Assembly: GCA_905178155.1 (NCBI GenBank)
Contig: CAJINV010000002.1
Coordinates: forward strand, 12,285,621-12,349,620
Direction of reading: 5' to 3'
Source: Amoebophrya sp. A120
Lineage: Eukaryota > Sar > Dinophyceae > Syndiniales > Amoebophryaceae
DNA: 64,000 nt
Numbering within the stretch: position 1 is the first letter of the stretch; every line of letters begins with the position of its first letter. Under the pieces are notes generated by a model that saw only the letters and a program-made list of their open reading frames with translations, was not told the origin of the DNA and made no database searches. Of the stretch, positions 10,357-22,600 are shown piece by piece. The position numbers and the translations under genes are program-made.

Positions 10357-13300
10357 TTAGCCCGGCGGAGAGCTGCCAAAATGCTTCACACGAAATTGCC
10401 AAATTCCCGAGTGCCCATCGTATCCAAGAAATTCCGCGCCCTTTTCGACCGTCATGTTGCGCACTCGATCTAGGTACGCCTGGGGGTCTGCGAAGTTCGC
10501 CGGCGGCAGACAATTGTACATGATCACGGAGGCCGGTTTGTTCAATCCCTCACCAACGGGTGGCTTCGTCTCCTCCGAGAACAAAGGCGGAGGGTACACC
10601 TTGTTGAAGTAAACGGATACGGATCAAGTTGAAGTTAAAATCTGGATCTCTTGCTTGTGCTTATCATATTAATGCGAAAACATAAAACTGAAAAACGATA
10701 ACGACGGGATTGCAGATATTACTTAGGGCTTTTATCTTCTATGTATAATCTCTATCATCCCCGACCTCGAAAAGGAAAACAAAGAATCAAGCCGGCAAAT
10801 TCATCGTCTACTAAGTTAGTTAATACCACGACACATCCCCTAGACAGCTGCACGACCTCGCGGAAGTTGATTCCGCGGACGTCTGTAACGCCGTGGAAGG
10901 TGACCTGACCGACGTCGCGCTTGTGGACGGTCAACTCGTGCACAAACAGCGAGGAACCGTGCCGTCCCACGACGTCCTCCCGGCTGGGATCTAGGGTGTC
11001 CAAATCTGGAAAGAGTTCGAACTCCCCCGGATCCACCAGGAACCGGGTGTAGTTGCTAGCCCGCCCGAATTTCCGCTCAAGGGTCAGCTTGCGCTGCTTT
11101 TCCAGGTGGTACTCGGAGAATGGCTTCTGCTGCTTGAATTTGGTCTCCTCGTGCTGCTGCACGACACGAAACCGTCGGTCTTCGTCTTGTTGGAGGTGCT
11201 GCCCCGGCTGTTGTTGATGCTGTTGCGGCGCAGCCGACTGAGCGACCGATAACTGCACCTGCAGTTCGTCCTCCGCACAATACGGGACCGGTGTACTAGT
11301 TGTAACACACTCTTGGAGTCCTCCCGCAGGGTCCAGTGGGCGAGTGTAGTAATTTTCACGTGCAACTTCGTCGTAAGGACGGGGCGCTTCGCTTCGGGGG
11401 GCGTCGCTTGTCGAGGTGGACGGACGGTGTTGCGCTGCGTTTTTCTGCTGCTCTTCGTCGACATGAAGCTGGGACTGAGATATTAAGTGGTCATGTCGAG
11501 CGATAGAATAAGAATATCATCATAAAGCAGATCGCTGGTGATGTTGTTTTTTTTCACCCACGCATTCTTTTGTTTTTTTTTAATGATACGCGTACTTCCA
11601 CTTTTTTGCAGCAAGAGCCGTCTCACTCGATGTACTCGTACAGTACTGAAAGTCAAAAATAAACAGATGTACTCCTCGGTGTTCGAGATTGTTCCCCTGT
11701 TCGACGCAGAGAGGTGGCTGTCCTCCCACGGACTGATCTTGAGAAGCGCTAACATTCCGATGCTCATGCTCTTCCGCATGTGCAGGATTCGCGGCTGCGC
11801 CGGCATTGCTTTGACCAACAGTCCCCTGCAGCTGCTCAGATGACTCCGTCGAATCCTGCACAGCGGCCAGGTCGGCGTTAAACTGCGCCTTTACCGCTTG
11901 GTACCATTCCCGGTACTCATTCACATTAAACTGCGGAATCTGCGAGTGGGCCTTGAGATTGGCGATCTCTGGGCCGGGCAGGCTCTTATGCCTTGTCAAT
12001 TGCAGATAGAACATCGCGCTGCGCACGAAGCGTGCGTAGGGGGCGAGGATCGCAGACACCTCCAAGACCGCCTCTTCGTCGTACGCCGGGGGGCGGGGAA
12101 CAGCGGAGGAAGTGGCTCTTTCGCGATCCTGCTGGTGGTCAGCTTCTGCGGCACCTCCGTGCTCGGAACCATGTGGATCGAGCAAATATTCCTTCACGCG
12201 GAGGAACGTCTGCCGGGGCACTTTGTTGATCTGAAACAGGTTCAGTCGCTGCTCGAACATGCCCTTGCTCACGTAGCCCAGAATCGAGGCCCAACGCAAG
12301 TCGTGGAACTGCAGCAGTGCGCAGACGGACTCCACCACACGCTGGATCAGCTGCCGGTTCTTTCTGTGCTTCAGCGACGACGAAGGAGAGGAATTCGTCG
12401 AGGTCGGTTGCTCGCCTCTGCTTTGTCCTCTTTCTTCTTCTGCCACTTCTGCTGCAAATGAAGTAGATGAGCCGCCGGCGCCTTTTGCTTTTGCAGCGCG
12501 AGTACTGTTTGGTACTGACAAGTGCGCGACCATTTCGGCAGCACTGGCGACGTCAACTTGCCCGGGAATACCCGCGGCCGACGTCGGCGCCACGAACTCG
12601 TACTGGTGTGACAGCACGAAGTTGCGAAAGTCAATTTGCGCGTCCTTGCGGCGGATCAGCTCCAAACTGACGCGGATGCACTCCAATGATTCTTCCACCT
12701 GCATGGCGTTGTAGTCCTTGAATGACAAACCGTACTCCCGTTTCATGTAATGGTCCATGATCAGATAATCGGGGTCGTTTTCGGTGTCTGCCGCGTTGAC
12801 CTGCCCGCTCTGGCTCTGGCCCAGATGCGACACTGAAGCAGCAGACTCCTGAAGAAAGTCCCGCGGTGGCGGCGCGTAATCGTCGTGGTCAGGAGATGAG
12901 GTAGAAACACCACTTGTTCTCTGGTGCTCGCTTGCAGCTGCAGGCAAGGCGGACCGTGTGGAGGCCCGGTCGTTTTTGATTTCCTGCTGCGGCTTTAGAG
13001 TCTGATGGGCAGCTTGTTGTTGGCGTTCTGCAGTCAACGTGGACGAAGCGGTTCCCGAATGATGCAATCCAGCTGCTGTAGCACCAGGACGAGAGCCAGG
13101 AGCTACGTTCAAAACAAGTTCTCGGTGCTGTGTGCTCGGTTGCGCCGGTGGAATTCTGTGCACCAAATTGGAGCTCTTCGAGGGAAATGAAGCTGCTGCA
13201 CTTGCAGCGCTAGACGAGCCCCCGAGCGCGCTACCCGTCGGCGACTGTCGCTTCGAGCTGTTGCTCGATGTCGTTGTCGGCGAGGACTGAGCGGACTCCG

Positions 13301-16300
13301 TCGCGTTCACTGCTCCTGCTGCAGCCGTGGCGGAGGTTGTGCGACCGGGCGCATCAAACTTCACATTCTTGTTTCTCGTCTGGTGTGATAATTTGGCACT
13401 TGCTCCTCCTGTTGTGCTCTTACCACCACTACCACCAGCAGCACCGCCCGCGCCTGTACTTGACGGCACCCCGCCGGTAGAAGCAGTTGGAGGCACTTTC
13501 TTCCGCACGGATGAAGAAGGAACTGCTGGCGCTAAGCTGCTTCCAACGGCCATGCCTGGTTGTTGTTTCAGCGGCCGGCCGCTCGCTGCTGATCCTCCTG
13601 TGGCCGCGCCAGTGTTGGATCCGTAGGAGCCCGTACGGCTGCGGCCACGAGAGGATGCGCGCGCGCCTGCCACGTTTAGCGAAGTTCCTGGCTGAGCTTT
13701 TCTCACAAGCGCGGCGCGCGGTCTAGCGGTCGCGGCAGAACTCGTAGTGGTGCTGATACTATTTTGAAAGTTTGCCGACTTGACGGTCTCCAGAATATGT
13801 GGGGACTTTGTGCGTTTCAGCGTGCTGCCCTGCTGACGGTCGGGCAGCGCCTGCGGTTCTCCATGCCGCGTGACCTGCTCACCCGGATGATAACCCGCTG
13901 AGGATGATGAGGACCTCGTAGCTCCTTCCCCCGCACTCGTGCTGCTCGTCGCAGTGGATGAACCTTGCTGCATCGTGAGCTGCGGCTGGGGATGCACCGG
14001 ATTCACCCGTGCTTGGAAGGAAGATGCTGCTTCGGCAACAGCTGCTGGCGCTACCTCATCGAGCGGAAGTGCGACAGGAACGGTAGTCGACACGAAGCTG
14101 GGCTTGGTCGGTTCGGCGGGCTCTGTACCTGTCATGACCGCCAGTCTTTGTCGCAGCGCCAGCGCTTTCTGCTGCACCGAAGAAGTGAGCGGCCTGTAGT
14201 TGCTTTGGATTTTCGGACTGTAAGTGATTCGCAGCACAGGACTGCCCTCGTCGGGACTGGGTTTCGACAGTGTGGAACCCCCTCCAGCAGGTTGTGCTGA
14301 ACTGCCGACATCGTCACTCTCCTGGTCCTGGCTTGCCAGACCATGCTGAAGAACCCCAGCCGCGGTGGTCGCAGTCGTGTGTCCTTGTGGAGCTCCTGCA
14401 AGCAGAACGGATGACACTTGCGATGCTGCGGACGACGACGCGGGCCGCTGTAACGCAGCGGCAGCAGCAATGCTATGACTTTTGTCTGGGGTTGCGAAAG
14501 TGACGTTTGGAGGAAAATCATGGCACTGCGTTGTACCCTCGGTATACGCCCCACGTCCAACGGCCTGTTCTGAACCCAAGGAAGATCCACTGGGGTAGAG
14601 GTGCACGGCACTCTTGTCGTTTCCACTTACCTGAGTAGCCTGCACGCTGCCAGGTGTATAGGCTGCTTTTGTCATGTCGTCACGACCGGCGCAGGATGTG
14701 CTCGTGCTAGCCTGTAGAAAGATCGAAGTACTTTCTTAATTGCGATCGTGTTTTTCTTATGCCGCTCAATATCTTCGCAATCGCATCAGAGTCAGACTCA
14801 AAGTGAAGCTGCATGCGAATCAAATAAAATTTTTCTTTTTGTTCCTGCCACTGCGGGGAGTAAGCGTATCTTGTAGAAGATGAAGAACATAACATCCGTG
14901 TCATTTTCGTATTTCTATAAAAAAGCGTTATCTTACCTGTGCGAGCGGGGCTATATTCAGTGACGGCGCAGGACCCGCTCCCGCAGCGGTCTGCGACCCC
15001 TCCTGGTGTTGAGCAACGCGGGGCTGTGTCGCCATGACAGTTCGTGTCGGCGATTGCGCTCGTGGATGCATCAGCGCTGCTGACTGCATGCTTCGAAAGT
15101 GCAGGCCGGGCGACGCGTTTGTTTGAAGAAAGCCTTTCTGCGGGGTTACTTGCAAACTCGCACTCGATGGCGTTCCGGACAAACCCTGGCTCAAAGCACG
15201 GATTTGCGCGCCGCCACTGGCTGAAGTTGAGGTTGACGGGTGCTGACCGCCTCCCGCGATTGTTGGCCCGCCTGAACCCAGTGACACTTGGGCTCCAGCA
15301 ACCGCAAGCCCCGCCTGCAGCGTCCTCTGCTGCGCTTGCGCACTGTTCGGGGGAACATCGGTCGTGGGTAAAGCACCAGTCGAGGGCGCAGCGGATAAGC
15401 TTCCGTACTGTTTGTTTTGCGGGCTGAAGCCCAAGCGTGTGAGACTGGATGACCGAGAGGAGTGTTGAAATGGTGTTCCGCCGAAGAGTTGCACTCCCCG
15501 GAGGACGGGCCTCGGGGAGAGCTTCGGCGTGTGCGCAAGTGACGTGGGCGCTAGTTGACCGGCCGCGCGGTGTAGTTGTTGCCCGCTTGTAATTGTACTT
15601 TCCGGGGCAGCAAACGCAGCAGGCACAGATGACCCTGCAGCAGCAGAACATGCATCAGCAGAAGTTGTTCCGGTTGCTGGATGAACGGCCAATGTTGTTG
15701 TACTCGTGGCAGCACCCACGTTAGCTCCCGTATGCATTGCAAAAGCATCGTACTAGTATGAATCGCATCACAGATTTTTTCAATAACAAAAAAGCAATTT
15801 GTCATGCTAGTTCAGGTAGAAAGTTGGATTTGTCATGCATGACTGCAATTACTACGACTACGATACTTTTGCACAGGATATCCCGCCGCCCTGGACGATG
15901 ACGAAGACGATTCCGACGCCGAGAGGCTGGCTGAACTAGCAGCCCCTGTTGTAGCTCCACCTACTTCCGCAGATGCAGTTCCTGGTGTTCCGTTGCGCTG
16001 CTGTTCTTGCCGCTCCTCCTGCTTTTTAATCTGCTGCTGTGCGGCTCTGTGTGCTTTGCTGGAGAGACTGACAGGAGGTCTTGGCGGTACCGGTGCGGTC
16101 TTGACGCTCGAATTCGACGGCTGGTGCCCAGCACTTGATGACGGTAGTACTGGTGGTCTGTGCTGCTGTGCAGCCGTCGGGTGGTAGGTCGTCCGCGCCC
16201 CACCACGAGTCACCATCTGGAGGTTGCCGGAAGCCAAACCTCCTGGCTGCAACCCAACAAGCCCCCCGGAATGGCGATGGCCAACGGCAACTCCGCGGGT

Positions 16301-16855
16301 CTGCATACCGGGCGAGTGGTAGGCTGGTGGTCGATTGATGTTGCCGCTGACTAGCACATTCGCAGTCGTCGGCGGCGCAACCGGCCGCGTTGGGGGAGTG
16401 CTGAACAGAGCCGCGTTGTTGCGATATGGCGAGGTCGACCGCATGGCCAAGGGCCCGTCCGCCGAACTGTGGCGGACCGCTGCGGTACCCGTGACCGTCA
16501 CCGGCTGTGCCACGTTGATCGGCGTCGCTCCTGTTCTGGCCGCTAACTGCGGTGCGGGCGAGTTCGACGTTGGGCGAGAAGAAATACCCGCTAGGCTCAC
16601 CGGTGTCAGTACATTTAGTGCACGCCCGCGCTGCGGCGGTGTACCGTAAAACGGCTGCGGTTTGATGAAGCTTGGTGTGGCGACGCGTTCCTGAGTCGCG
16701 CCAGATGCCGCTGCAACAGTAGTGGCAGACGCGAACATGCTCTGCAAAAAGCCATCGGTGCCACCTCCTGGACTCGGCGCGGCGGGGCGCGCGCTTGCAT
16801 AATGATGCTGACCCGCAACCGTTCCGGCCGCTGTTGATGCTTGCTGCGGTATCAT
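10357..16855 (-). CDS. Long low-complexity protein ending in a Nup98-type autopeptidase domain
   Basis: Exons read as 16855-15881, 15730-14937, 14711-11673, 11474-10827 and 10599-10357, about 1,900 residues. The N-terminal half is rich in Ser, Ala, Thr, Gly and Gln, with only scattered FG or FYG. A helical segment follows (RQLIQRVVESVCALLQFHDL and beyond) that I do not recognise. The C-terminus matches the nucleoporin autopeptidase domain: HKRDVGQVTFHGVTDVRGIN, then LNKPASVIMYNCLPP, EKGAEFLGYDGHSGIWQF, RVKHF. In Nup98 this domain cleaves at HF|S and docks to Nup88/Nup96. Here the residue after HF is Gly and the protein stops six residues later. The gene could be two genes split at the 11475-11672 intron; the phase-0 join there is plausible but unproven. 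ATG 16855 is tentative. Confidence 0.7.
15731..15880. mobile_element. Introner, family F, TSD TCCCG
   Basis: A short (150 bp) element with termini TATSNNNTGCAAAAGYATCG, flanked by TCCCG at 15726-15730 and 15881-15885. Removal gives SRAAGANVGAATS in frame in the Nup98-domain protein. The same family occurs at 58265-58414. Confidence 0.92.
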
Positions 16856-18169
16856 GTTCTCGAGTGAACAAAGCAGGTGAACACGCACTGCCACAACTTG
16901 CGCACCTCTTGGCTACCTGCCAATGCAACTGCTATGGGTGTAGTCGGTACTGCATTTGCCTTCGCGTTGTTCGGGGGTTTGTTTCGACATTGCTATTATT
17001 TCATTTTCATCATGCCTCTCTCGCAATTACGACGGCGAACGAGGACGCGGAGTCGCAGTCCAGGTCAATTGCCTTCTAGGACGTAGTCCTCGTAGGTCTG
17101 AGCTTTGTCCGTCGCAGGAGAGGTGGTGGAGGAGGATGAAGAAATTTTGAGAAGATGACGAACAATCACTTCACGCCTGTTCTTTCGCGCGTGAAGATCT
17201 GAGGCGGGCCGCCGTGAGGACCTCTGTCTGGTTATACACATTCGAAACGAAAACTCGCACAGATATCATGCGGACAGCAACGTCGTCTTCGCCTTTCCAG
17301 ACGAGGTTTAAACGTCGACGAAACAACAACCCTTTTTTCACTATGACAAGTATGTCGTGCCTCTACTTCAATATGTATTTGTGCTCTAGGGTCATCTATT
17401 TTCAATTTATTTGATTTGTTCTTTATTCTCTTGATGGTAAAATTGATTTCAACAACCTCCCGAAGGTCTCACGATGGTAGTCGGTTTCCATTTGGCAGCA
17501 TATTTGAGCGCTTTTCTCTCTCATACTCGATCTGTCTTCTGTTGCTGTCGAACTCGAAACAAATTTGGTTTTTTCCTTCCGCCACGACTGCAGTAGTCGC
17601 ACTTCTCGCAACAAAATAAAGGGTATTCGATTCTTGCTCTTGGACATGGACTTGGTTGAGGATGTTGGAGCGGACAATAAATATTATGTCCAAGTGGTAT
17701 GTAGCGGTCAGTATCTTTCAATAAACAAAAAAAGTTCTTTCCCCCGCCCGAACACGAAGACAATGCTGCCGAAGACGCCATGAGAAGCACAACAGAGAAA
17801 GTAAACACGACAACGATCACCTGTGGCGCAGTTTTCTACTCGGTCAAGGGCAGCCCGCCCGTGTCCGTCGATCATAATAAGATGTCCTTGTCACGACAAT
17901 GGTTTTTCTTTTTTCATCAGCTCCAATCTAAAGTATATCTTCATCTTGATGATGATCTCGATAATCTGCCGCGGTAGAAGTGCCCACCAGCACTTGTACG
18001 ACGTGCGAAAGCAGAAGTGGAACAAGTACGAGTGAAACTTGTTCGTGCACTTCTGTCCATATTTCGAATGATGGGGCGTAGCGCATGATGGACCGACGAA
18101 CCACAGAAAGGAAAGCAATTGGCGTATCCCGGCAGCGCGCCCTTCACGTTCAACGTGCATCCAAGACCC
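16856..18169. other. Gap with no confident gene
   Basis: Several short open frames are present. On the minus strand about 17.47-17.69 and 17.89-18.16 kb look mildly protein-like, the latter with a hydrophobic Trp-rich stretch (CWWALLPRQIIEIIIKMKIY). None has a recognisable domain or a convincing splice chain. A 3' untranslated region of the gene at 18.2 kb may occupy part of this stretch. Confidence 0.35.
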
Positions 18170-19091
18170 CTAATGATGAGCGGTGTGCGGATCCACGTAG
18201 CCCCACTTGTTTGCGAGCCGGGCCTCGATCATGTGGTCGATGGCGTGGTGATCAAGCTCCTTTCCGTACGCATACAGATCGAAATTGTACCAATACCTGG
18301 AGACCAGAACGACAGGCAGCTACATTGGCATCAGGAGCGTACCAATATTGCCATATCAAAATCTTCAATCATGGACGACTGTAAATCGAGAAATCAGAAT
18401 ACTGTGCCGGCTATTTGGACGGTTTCAAAGTAGACAAAGTTCAACATATGCCTATATCCGGAGGAGCGTAACAAGCACGAACACAAAAGTGCCTGCTCAG
18501 CTTCCATCACAGAAGTGCGCACCAAGAAATCAACTTATACTCTTCGGAGTCGCAGTAGTGCTCTGGAGGTTCTCGGCGAACGAAAAACATGAAGTTGAAG
18601 GCAATCGCGGAAAGTGGCATCATTACCGCCCAGAGCCAATATCGCTCGTTGTAAGCCTGCACAAACATCAGCTGCCAGTACTGCTTCAAAGACAGGGCGT
18701 GGTATCGGTCTGGGGTACAAGTGTTGGGTCGGAAATTTTTATCTCCAGAGCTGCAGTGCTGTCGAAGTCGATCAACTCTGGAACTGAAAGGACCATTTCA
18801 TGTTCATCGGCCGGCGCGACAAAACAATTTATTAATTTGCAAAATCAGAGTGGTTGTACCTTGCGCGTTGAAGTGCTTGGTCAAGTCGTAGGTCATTCTT
18901 GCGACTTTGTGGTTGTGATCGAGCAGCTTCGGGTGCCCGATCATAGGTTGGATGCCTCGCATGGCGTTGATGAGCGAGTATGGAGCCTGCCCGGGAAAGA
19001 CGAAGTAGCCACCCATTTCTTTGTGCCGGTACGGAAGATCCCCGGTCACACAGTTGATCGGACCAGGTCGCGCAGGCCAGTTGGGACCACC
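18170..19091 (-). CDS. Small single-helix membrane protein, unrecognised (5' exon missing)
   Basis: Three exons can be joined with good splice sites and phase. The first begins GGPNWPARPGPINCVTGDLP after an ATTTACAG acceptor near 19092. The second runs DRYHALSLKQYWQLMFVQAYN, followed by a membrane helix (WAVMMPLSAIAFNFMFF). The third is YWYNFDLYAYGKELDHHAID and ends WGYVDPHTAHH. The two introns are GT-AG (about 18729-18850 and 18307-18530). One central helix with charged flanks resembles accessory subunits of mitochondrial inner-membrane complexes in alveolates, but I cannot name a family, so that is inference only. The first coding exon, with the start codon, was not found. Confidence 0.6.
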
Positions 19092-20428
19092 CTGTAAATA
19101 TTCGATGTCTCTCGTGCTGCATTTGCAAAAACCAGTCAAAGAAAAGAACGCGTAAGAGAATCTGTGGCTCGTGTGGATGTGTGGTGCGGCTGCTCTTTCA
19201 GTATAGAAACTTAGGCCGTCTTGACTTTTTCGAGGAGGGCTATGTAATATTCAAAATAATGTATTGAAGACTTAAAATAGAAAAGGACGCCATCGTCCTT
19301 ACGTCTTTCTGATGCCACCCGAAAAGCCGCATAAGGGGAGCTTCCCCTCTTCGCGCATGGGCGACCCTGCTAGACTGCAACATTGTGCGTGAGGGCAGCT
19401 AGTACAACTTGAGGTCGACGACTGCCGCTGGGTATTCTCTTTGACGCTGAACCTCGCGTGCCGTCACTCTTCTCGGCCAGGGGCGAATTTGGCAAAAATT
19501 GGGCGCGCGACCCCCGCCCGCAATAGTGAGAACAATGGATTGGCGCAGTGCCACGGTTCTCGGTCGGCCAAGATCACATTTTTTGAGAGGTATTATATAT
19601 ATTAATCTGAGTAGAACAACTGCGAACTACGACTCTCCTCCTGCTACTCTCCCCCCACAAAGCAAAGAAGCTCAAGCTCTTAGATCTCTCCTGTTGTGCA
19701 ATCGTAGTACTGCGAAACACCTACAAGGTGGCAGTACAAACAACTGGAGTAGATTTTTTGGCATTTCCATTTGATGTACTTGAAACCTACCATCATCATG
19801 AAAGAAGAAAAAATAGCAGCTGTCGGGGCATCGCTCGTCGACGTCTTTCTTGCCTAGTGTAGTCCGCCTCTGCTCGCATGTGCTGGAAGAAGAGCGCCGT
19901 GACACATAATAAATACAGCTGCAAAGATAGAACGTTTCTCTGAACATCGAAAAGCAGTCCTTTGCTCAAATGAACAAAGTAAAGACGTCGTTAATCAGAC
20001 ACGACGAGCGACGTGTCGGCGCTGTTGGATGATTTTTTTATTTTTTATGTAGATTATTTTTGAAAAAATACACATGCAATGTCATGGGAGATTAAACGTT
20101 GTCAGCCTTCAGAATTTGAATTGCTGCATTTTTTGTTCCTCTTTGAAGTAGTTGTTGACTAGACCTGTCTCTAATATCATCAGCAGCTATGATAAAGTGC
20201 GAATTTTACGCGTGCGTCGTGAAAACTGTTCTCGGTAGATTCAGAGCGCCGCCTCGTGCTGAATCCACGACAATAATCGATTCCCCTCGTCTACGTCGTA
20301 CCAAGCTACTGGTAGCAAAGTACAACTAATCTTCGACTTGTTTACTTTAGCAGATGATACGTGATAGATCGAAAATCAACTCCAATTTTTTATGTTCATG
20401 CTTTATTCCTCCTGATGAGGTATTTTTT
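19092..20428. other. Intergenic stretch
   Basis: No supported gene. It should contain the missing 5' exon of the small membrane protein, but no candidate was convincing. An AT-rich run sits near 20.03-20.09 kb. No introner termini occur here. Confidence 0.45.
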
Positions 20429-22600
20429 TCAACTCTTGTCCTCGTTCTCGTCGTATTCACGAAGACACAGCAGAGCGCGAGTTTCCTCCTCCGGATCGTA
20501 GTGGGGGGACGGCGCGGTAGACCCCGTCCCCGTTGTGGTCGCCGGACTAGGATCGTTGCGTTTGCTTCCCCCGTTCGACACGTTGCTCAAACGTGGGTTC
20601 TGCCCCTCCCCGCGGTTACCTGAATTGTGCGCACCGGCACCTGCTGTTGCTGGTAGAAGATGTTCTTCTTCTTGCCCATTCGTCAGATCCATTTGCAACA
20701 CCGGCCGTGGCGACGATGCAGCAGAGCTGTCAACCGACAACTTCTTGTGCAATTGTGGAGGCGTGCTCTGCAATAGTACGGGGTCGGATGTTCGTGTTGA
20801 GTTGTTGAGCACGACATGTTCTTGCGGGCCGACTTGAGGACCCGCAATCCTGCCTTCTCCCTTCTCTTCGTCTGCTCCACCCTGAAAGGACTTCAGCCTT
20901 CCGACGACCTGGTCGTAGGATTCCAGAACGTCGCCTCGGGACTCGAGGTCTAATTTCGACGCGACGTAATCCAGGTCCTCTCGGTCGATGATACCGGCAT
21001 GGTCCTCGCTGGCTGCTTCGTCCTCGAGCTCCTCGTATTCGTCCTCCTCCAGCTCGACGTCGGTGGTCGAGTCGACCTTCTTTTGCTTGATCTTCGCGAA
21101 ACTGTATATTCCCACCCCTACCGTGACGCAGGAAGCGCCCACGGTGCCGAGAACGGAGAACTTCTGTATGTCCGGCCACCAGGACCACGAGACCCAGGAG
21201 AACAGCTCGGAGGAGAGAAACACGACCGCGACGATCTTCATCATCTTGATCACGACGAAGGTGACCGCGCCCAGCTGCTTCAGCATGTACATCGTGGACG
21301 CGCGCACCACGATGCCGGCCATGAACAGAAACAAAAACCCGGCGAACAGGTTCTCCGGCTTCCCCAGGGTGTTCAGCGGCTCTTCGTTCGCGTAGATCCA
21401 CCGCATCGGCTCCACGATAAGCTCGTCGAACCGCGGCAGCGTGTACGCCAACTGCCAGATCAGCAGCAGGCTCAAATTTGTGAACCCCATGATCGCGGTC
21501 AGCAGCGGTCCCGGGATCTCCTCTTTCCCGTCGTTCGAAAATTTCTCAATCAGGACAAAGGTCACACCGTCCGCCACCGAGGAAAGCAGGATCAAGATGC
21601 TCCCGAGCATGAAATCGCCCATGCCGCTCCCGTTGGACGCTATGCTTGCCATCGCACCGCCATAGAGCCCGACGCCGGTGATCATGACAAGGAGCCCGAA
21701 CCACATCAACCAATTGGCCTTTTTTCCCATGATGAAGCGCGCTGCTAGGGCCGTGAAGAAAATCGAGCCTCCGGAGGAAAAAATCGTGTAGAGCGCGGGC
21801 GAAGTTTTTGCTAACCCGTTTTTTGCCAGAACCTGTGCGACCAGATCAGCGGGCGCGATAATCATCGCGCGAAAGATCTGGCAGCCGGTAAGGTCCCAAA
21901 TGGTCTTTTTGCAAGGCAGGTAGATCACGAAGCACATCGCCAGGTAGCCCGGAATGTCCTGCGCCAGGGCCCACATCTGTTCTGGCGGTGCCCCTTCCTT
22001 GCTGCTTCCCTTCCACGGAAGTCCGTTTTTCTTCATCATGTGAAACGCAAAGGTTTGCAGGATGTACAGCGTGAAAAAGATCGTCACCATCGGAATCAAG
22101 AAGCACCAACTGGCGGGGATCTCGGACACGTCCATGCGAGCGGAGGGGCTCATGTTATTTGCGATGTTACTTTCGCCCTGCTCATGATCTGCCTCTTCTA
22201 TCTCCAGTGCGTGTTCTTTTCGCTCGTCTTCGATTTCCTTTGCGGTTTCAATCACACCCTCCAGGTTCGTGATCTCGTCCGCACCCGAGTATACAGACAA
22301 GCGCTGATGATGCTGCGAACTGCGCCTCTGCCGCAAGTGCTGGTTGTGGTCAGATATTGCAGGAGGGTAGCACAGGTGACCATGATCGCGACTCTGCCTG
22401 CTTTCAGGATGAACACCGTTTGGCAGCAGCTCTCCCGGGACGGCAAGATGATGCTGCTGGTTGAAACTGTTTTTGTCAACATGACTGGCGCGGAAGCCCC
22501 CACTGCTCTTTACGGTGGATGCCCGTCGGCTCCCAGTGTTGCTAGCGGCTGCGATCATGGGTGACCCGGCTGTGCCTGTGCTCGTGCGTCGACGCACCAT
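20429..22600 (-). CDS. Drug/metabolite-superfamily transporter, SLC35F-like
   Basis: Intronless, about 723 residues from ATG 22600 (MVRRRTSTGTAG). A polar N-terminal domain of about 165 residues precedes roughly ten membrane helices. They start at CFLIPMVTIFFTLYILQTFA and include the DMT-like stretch ADLVAQVLAKNGLAKTSPAL, then FSSGGSIFFTALAARF. A later helix cluster ends GTVGASCVTVGVGIYSF. An acidic tail (DVELEEDEYEELEDEAASED) and a long Ser/Pro-rich C-terminus follow. The family moves nucleotide sugars or other small metabolites across Golgi, ER or endosomal membranes; the substrate here cannot be read from sequence. Cytosolic tails of this length are unusual for the family. Confidence 0.85.
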   Translation of the reverse strand: MVRRRTSTGTAGSPMIAAASNTGSRRASTVKSSGGFRASHVDKNSFNQQHHLAVPGELLPNGVHPESRQSRDHGHLCYPPAISDHNQHLRQRRSSQHHQRLSVYSGADEITNLEGVIETAKEIEDERKEHALEIEEADHEQGESNIANNMSPSARMDVSEIPASWCFLIPMVTIFFTLYILQTFAFHMMKKNGLPWKGSSKEGAPPEQMWALAQDIPGYLAMCFVIYLPCKKTIWDLTGCQIFRAMIIAPADLVAQVLAKNGLAKTSPALYTIFSSGGSIFFTALAARFIMGKKANWLMWFGLLVMITGVGLYGGAMASIASNGSGMGDFMLGSILILLSSVADGVTFVLIEKFSNDGKEEIPGPLLTAIMGFTNLSLLLIWQLAYTLPRFDELIVEPMRWIYANEEPLNTLGKPENLFAGFLFLFMAGIVVRASTMYMLKQLGAVTFVVIKMMKIVAVVFLSSELFSWVSWSWWPDIQKFSVLGTVGASCVTVGVGIYSFAKIKQKKVDSTTDVELEEDEYEELEDEAASEDHAGIIDREDLDYVASKLDLESRGDVLESYDQVVGRLKSFQGGADEEKGEGRIAGPQVGPQEHVVLNNSTRTSDPVLLQSTPPQLHKKLSVDSSAASSPRPVLQMDLTNGQEEEHLLPATAGAGAHNSGNRGEGQNPRLSNVSNGGSKRNDPSPATTTGTGSTAPSPHYDPEEETRALLCLREYDENEDKS

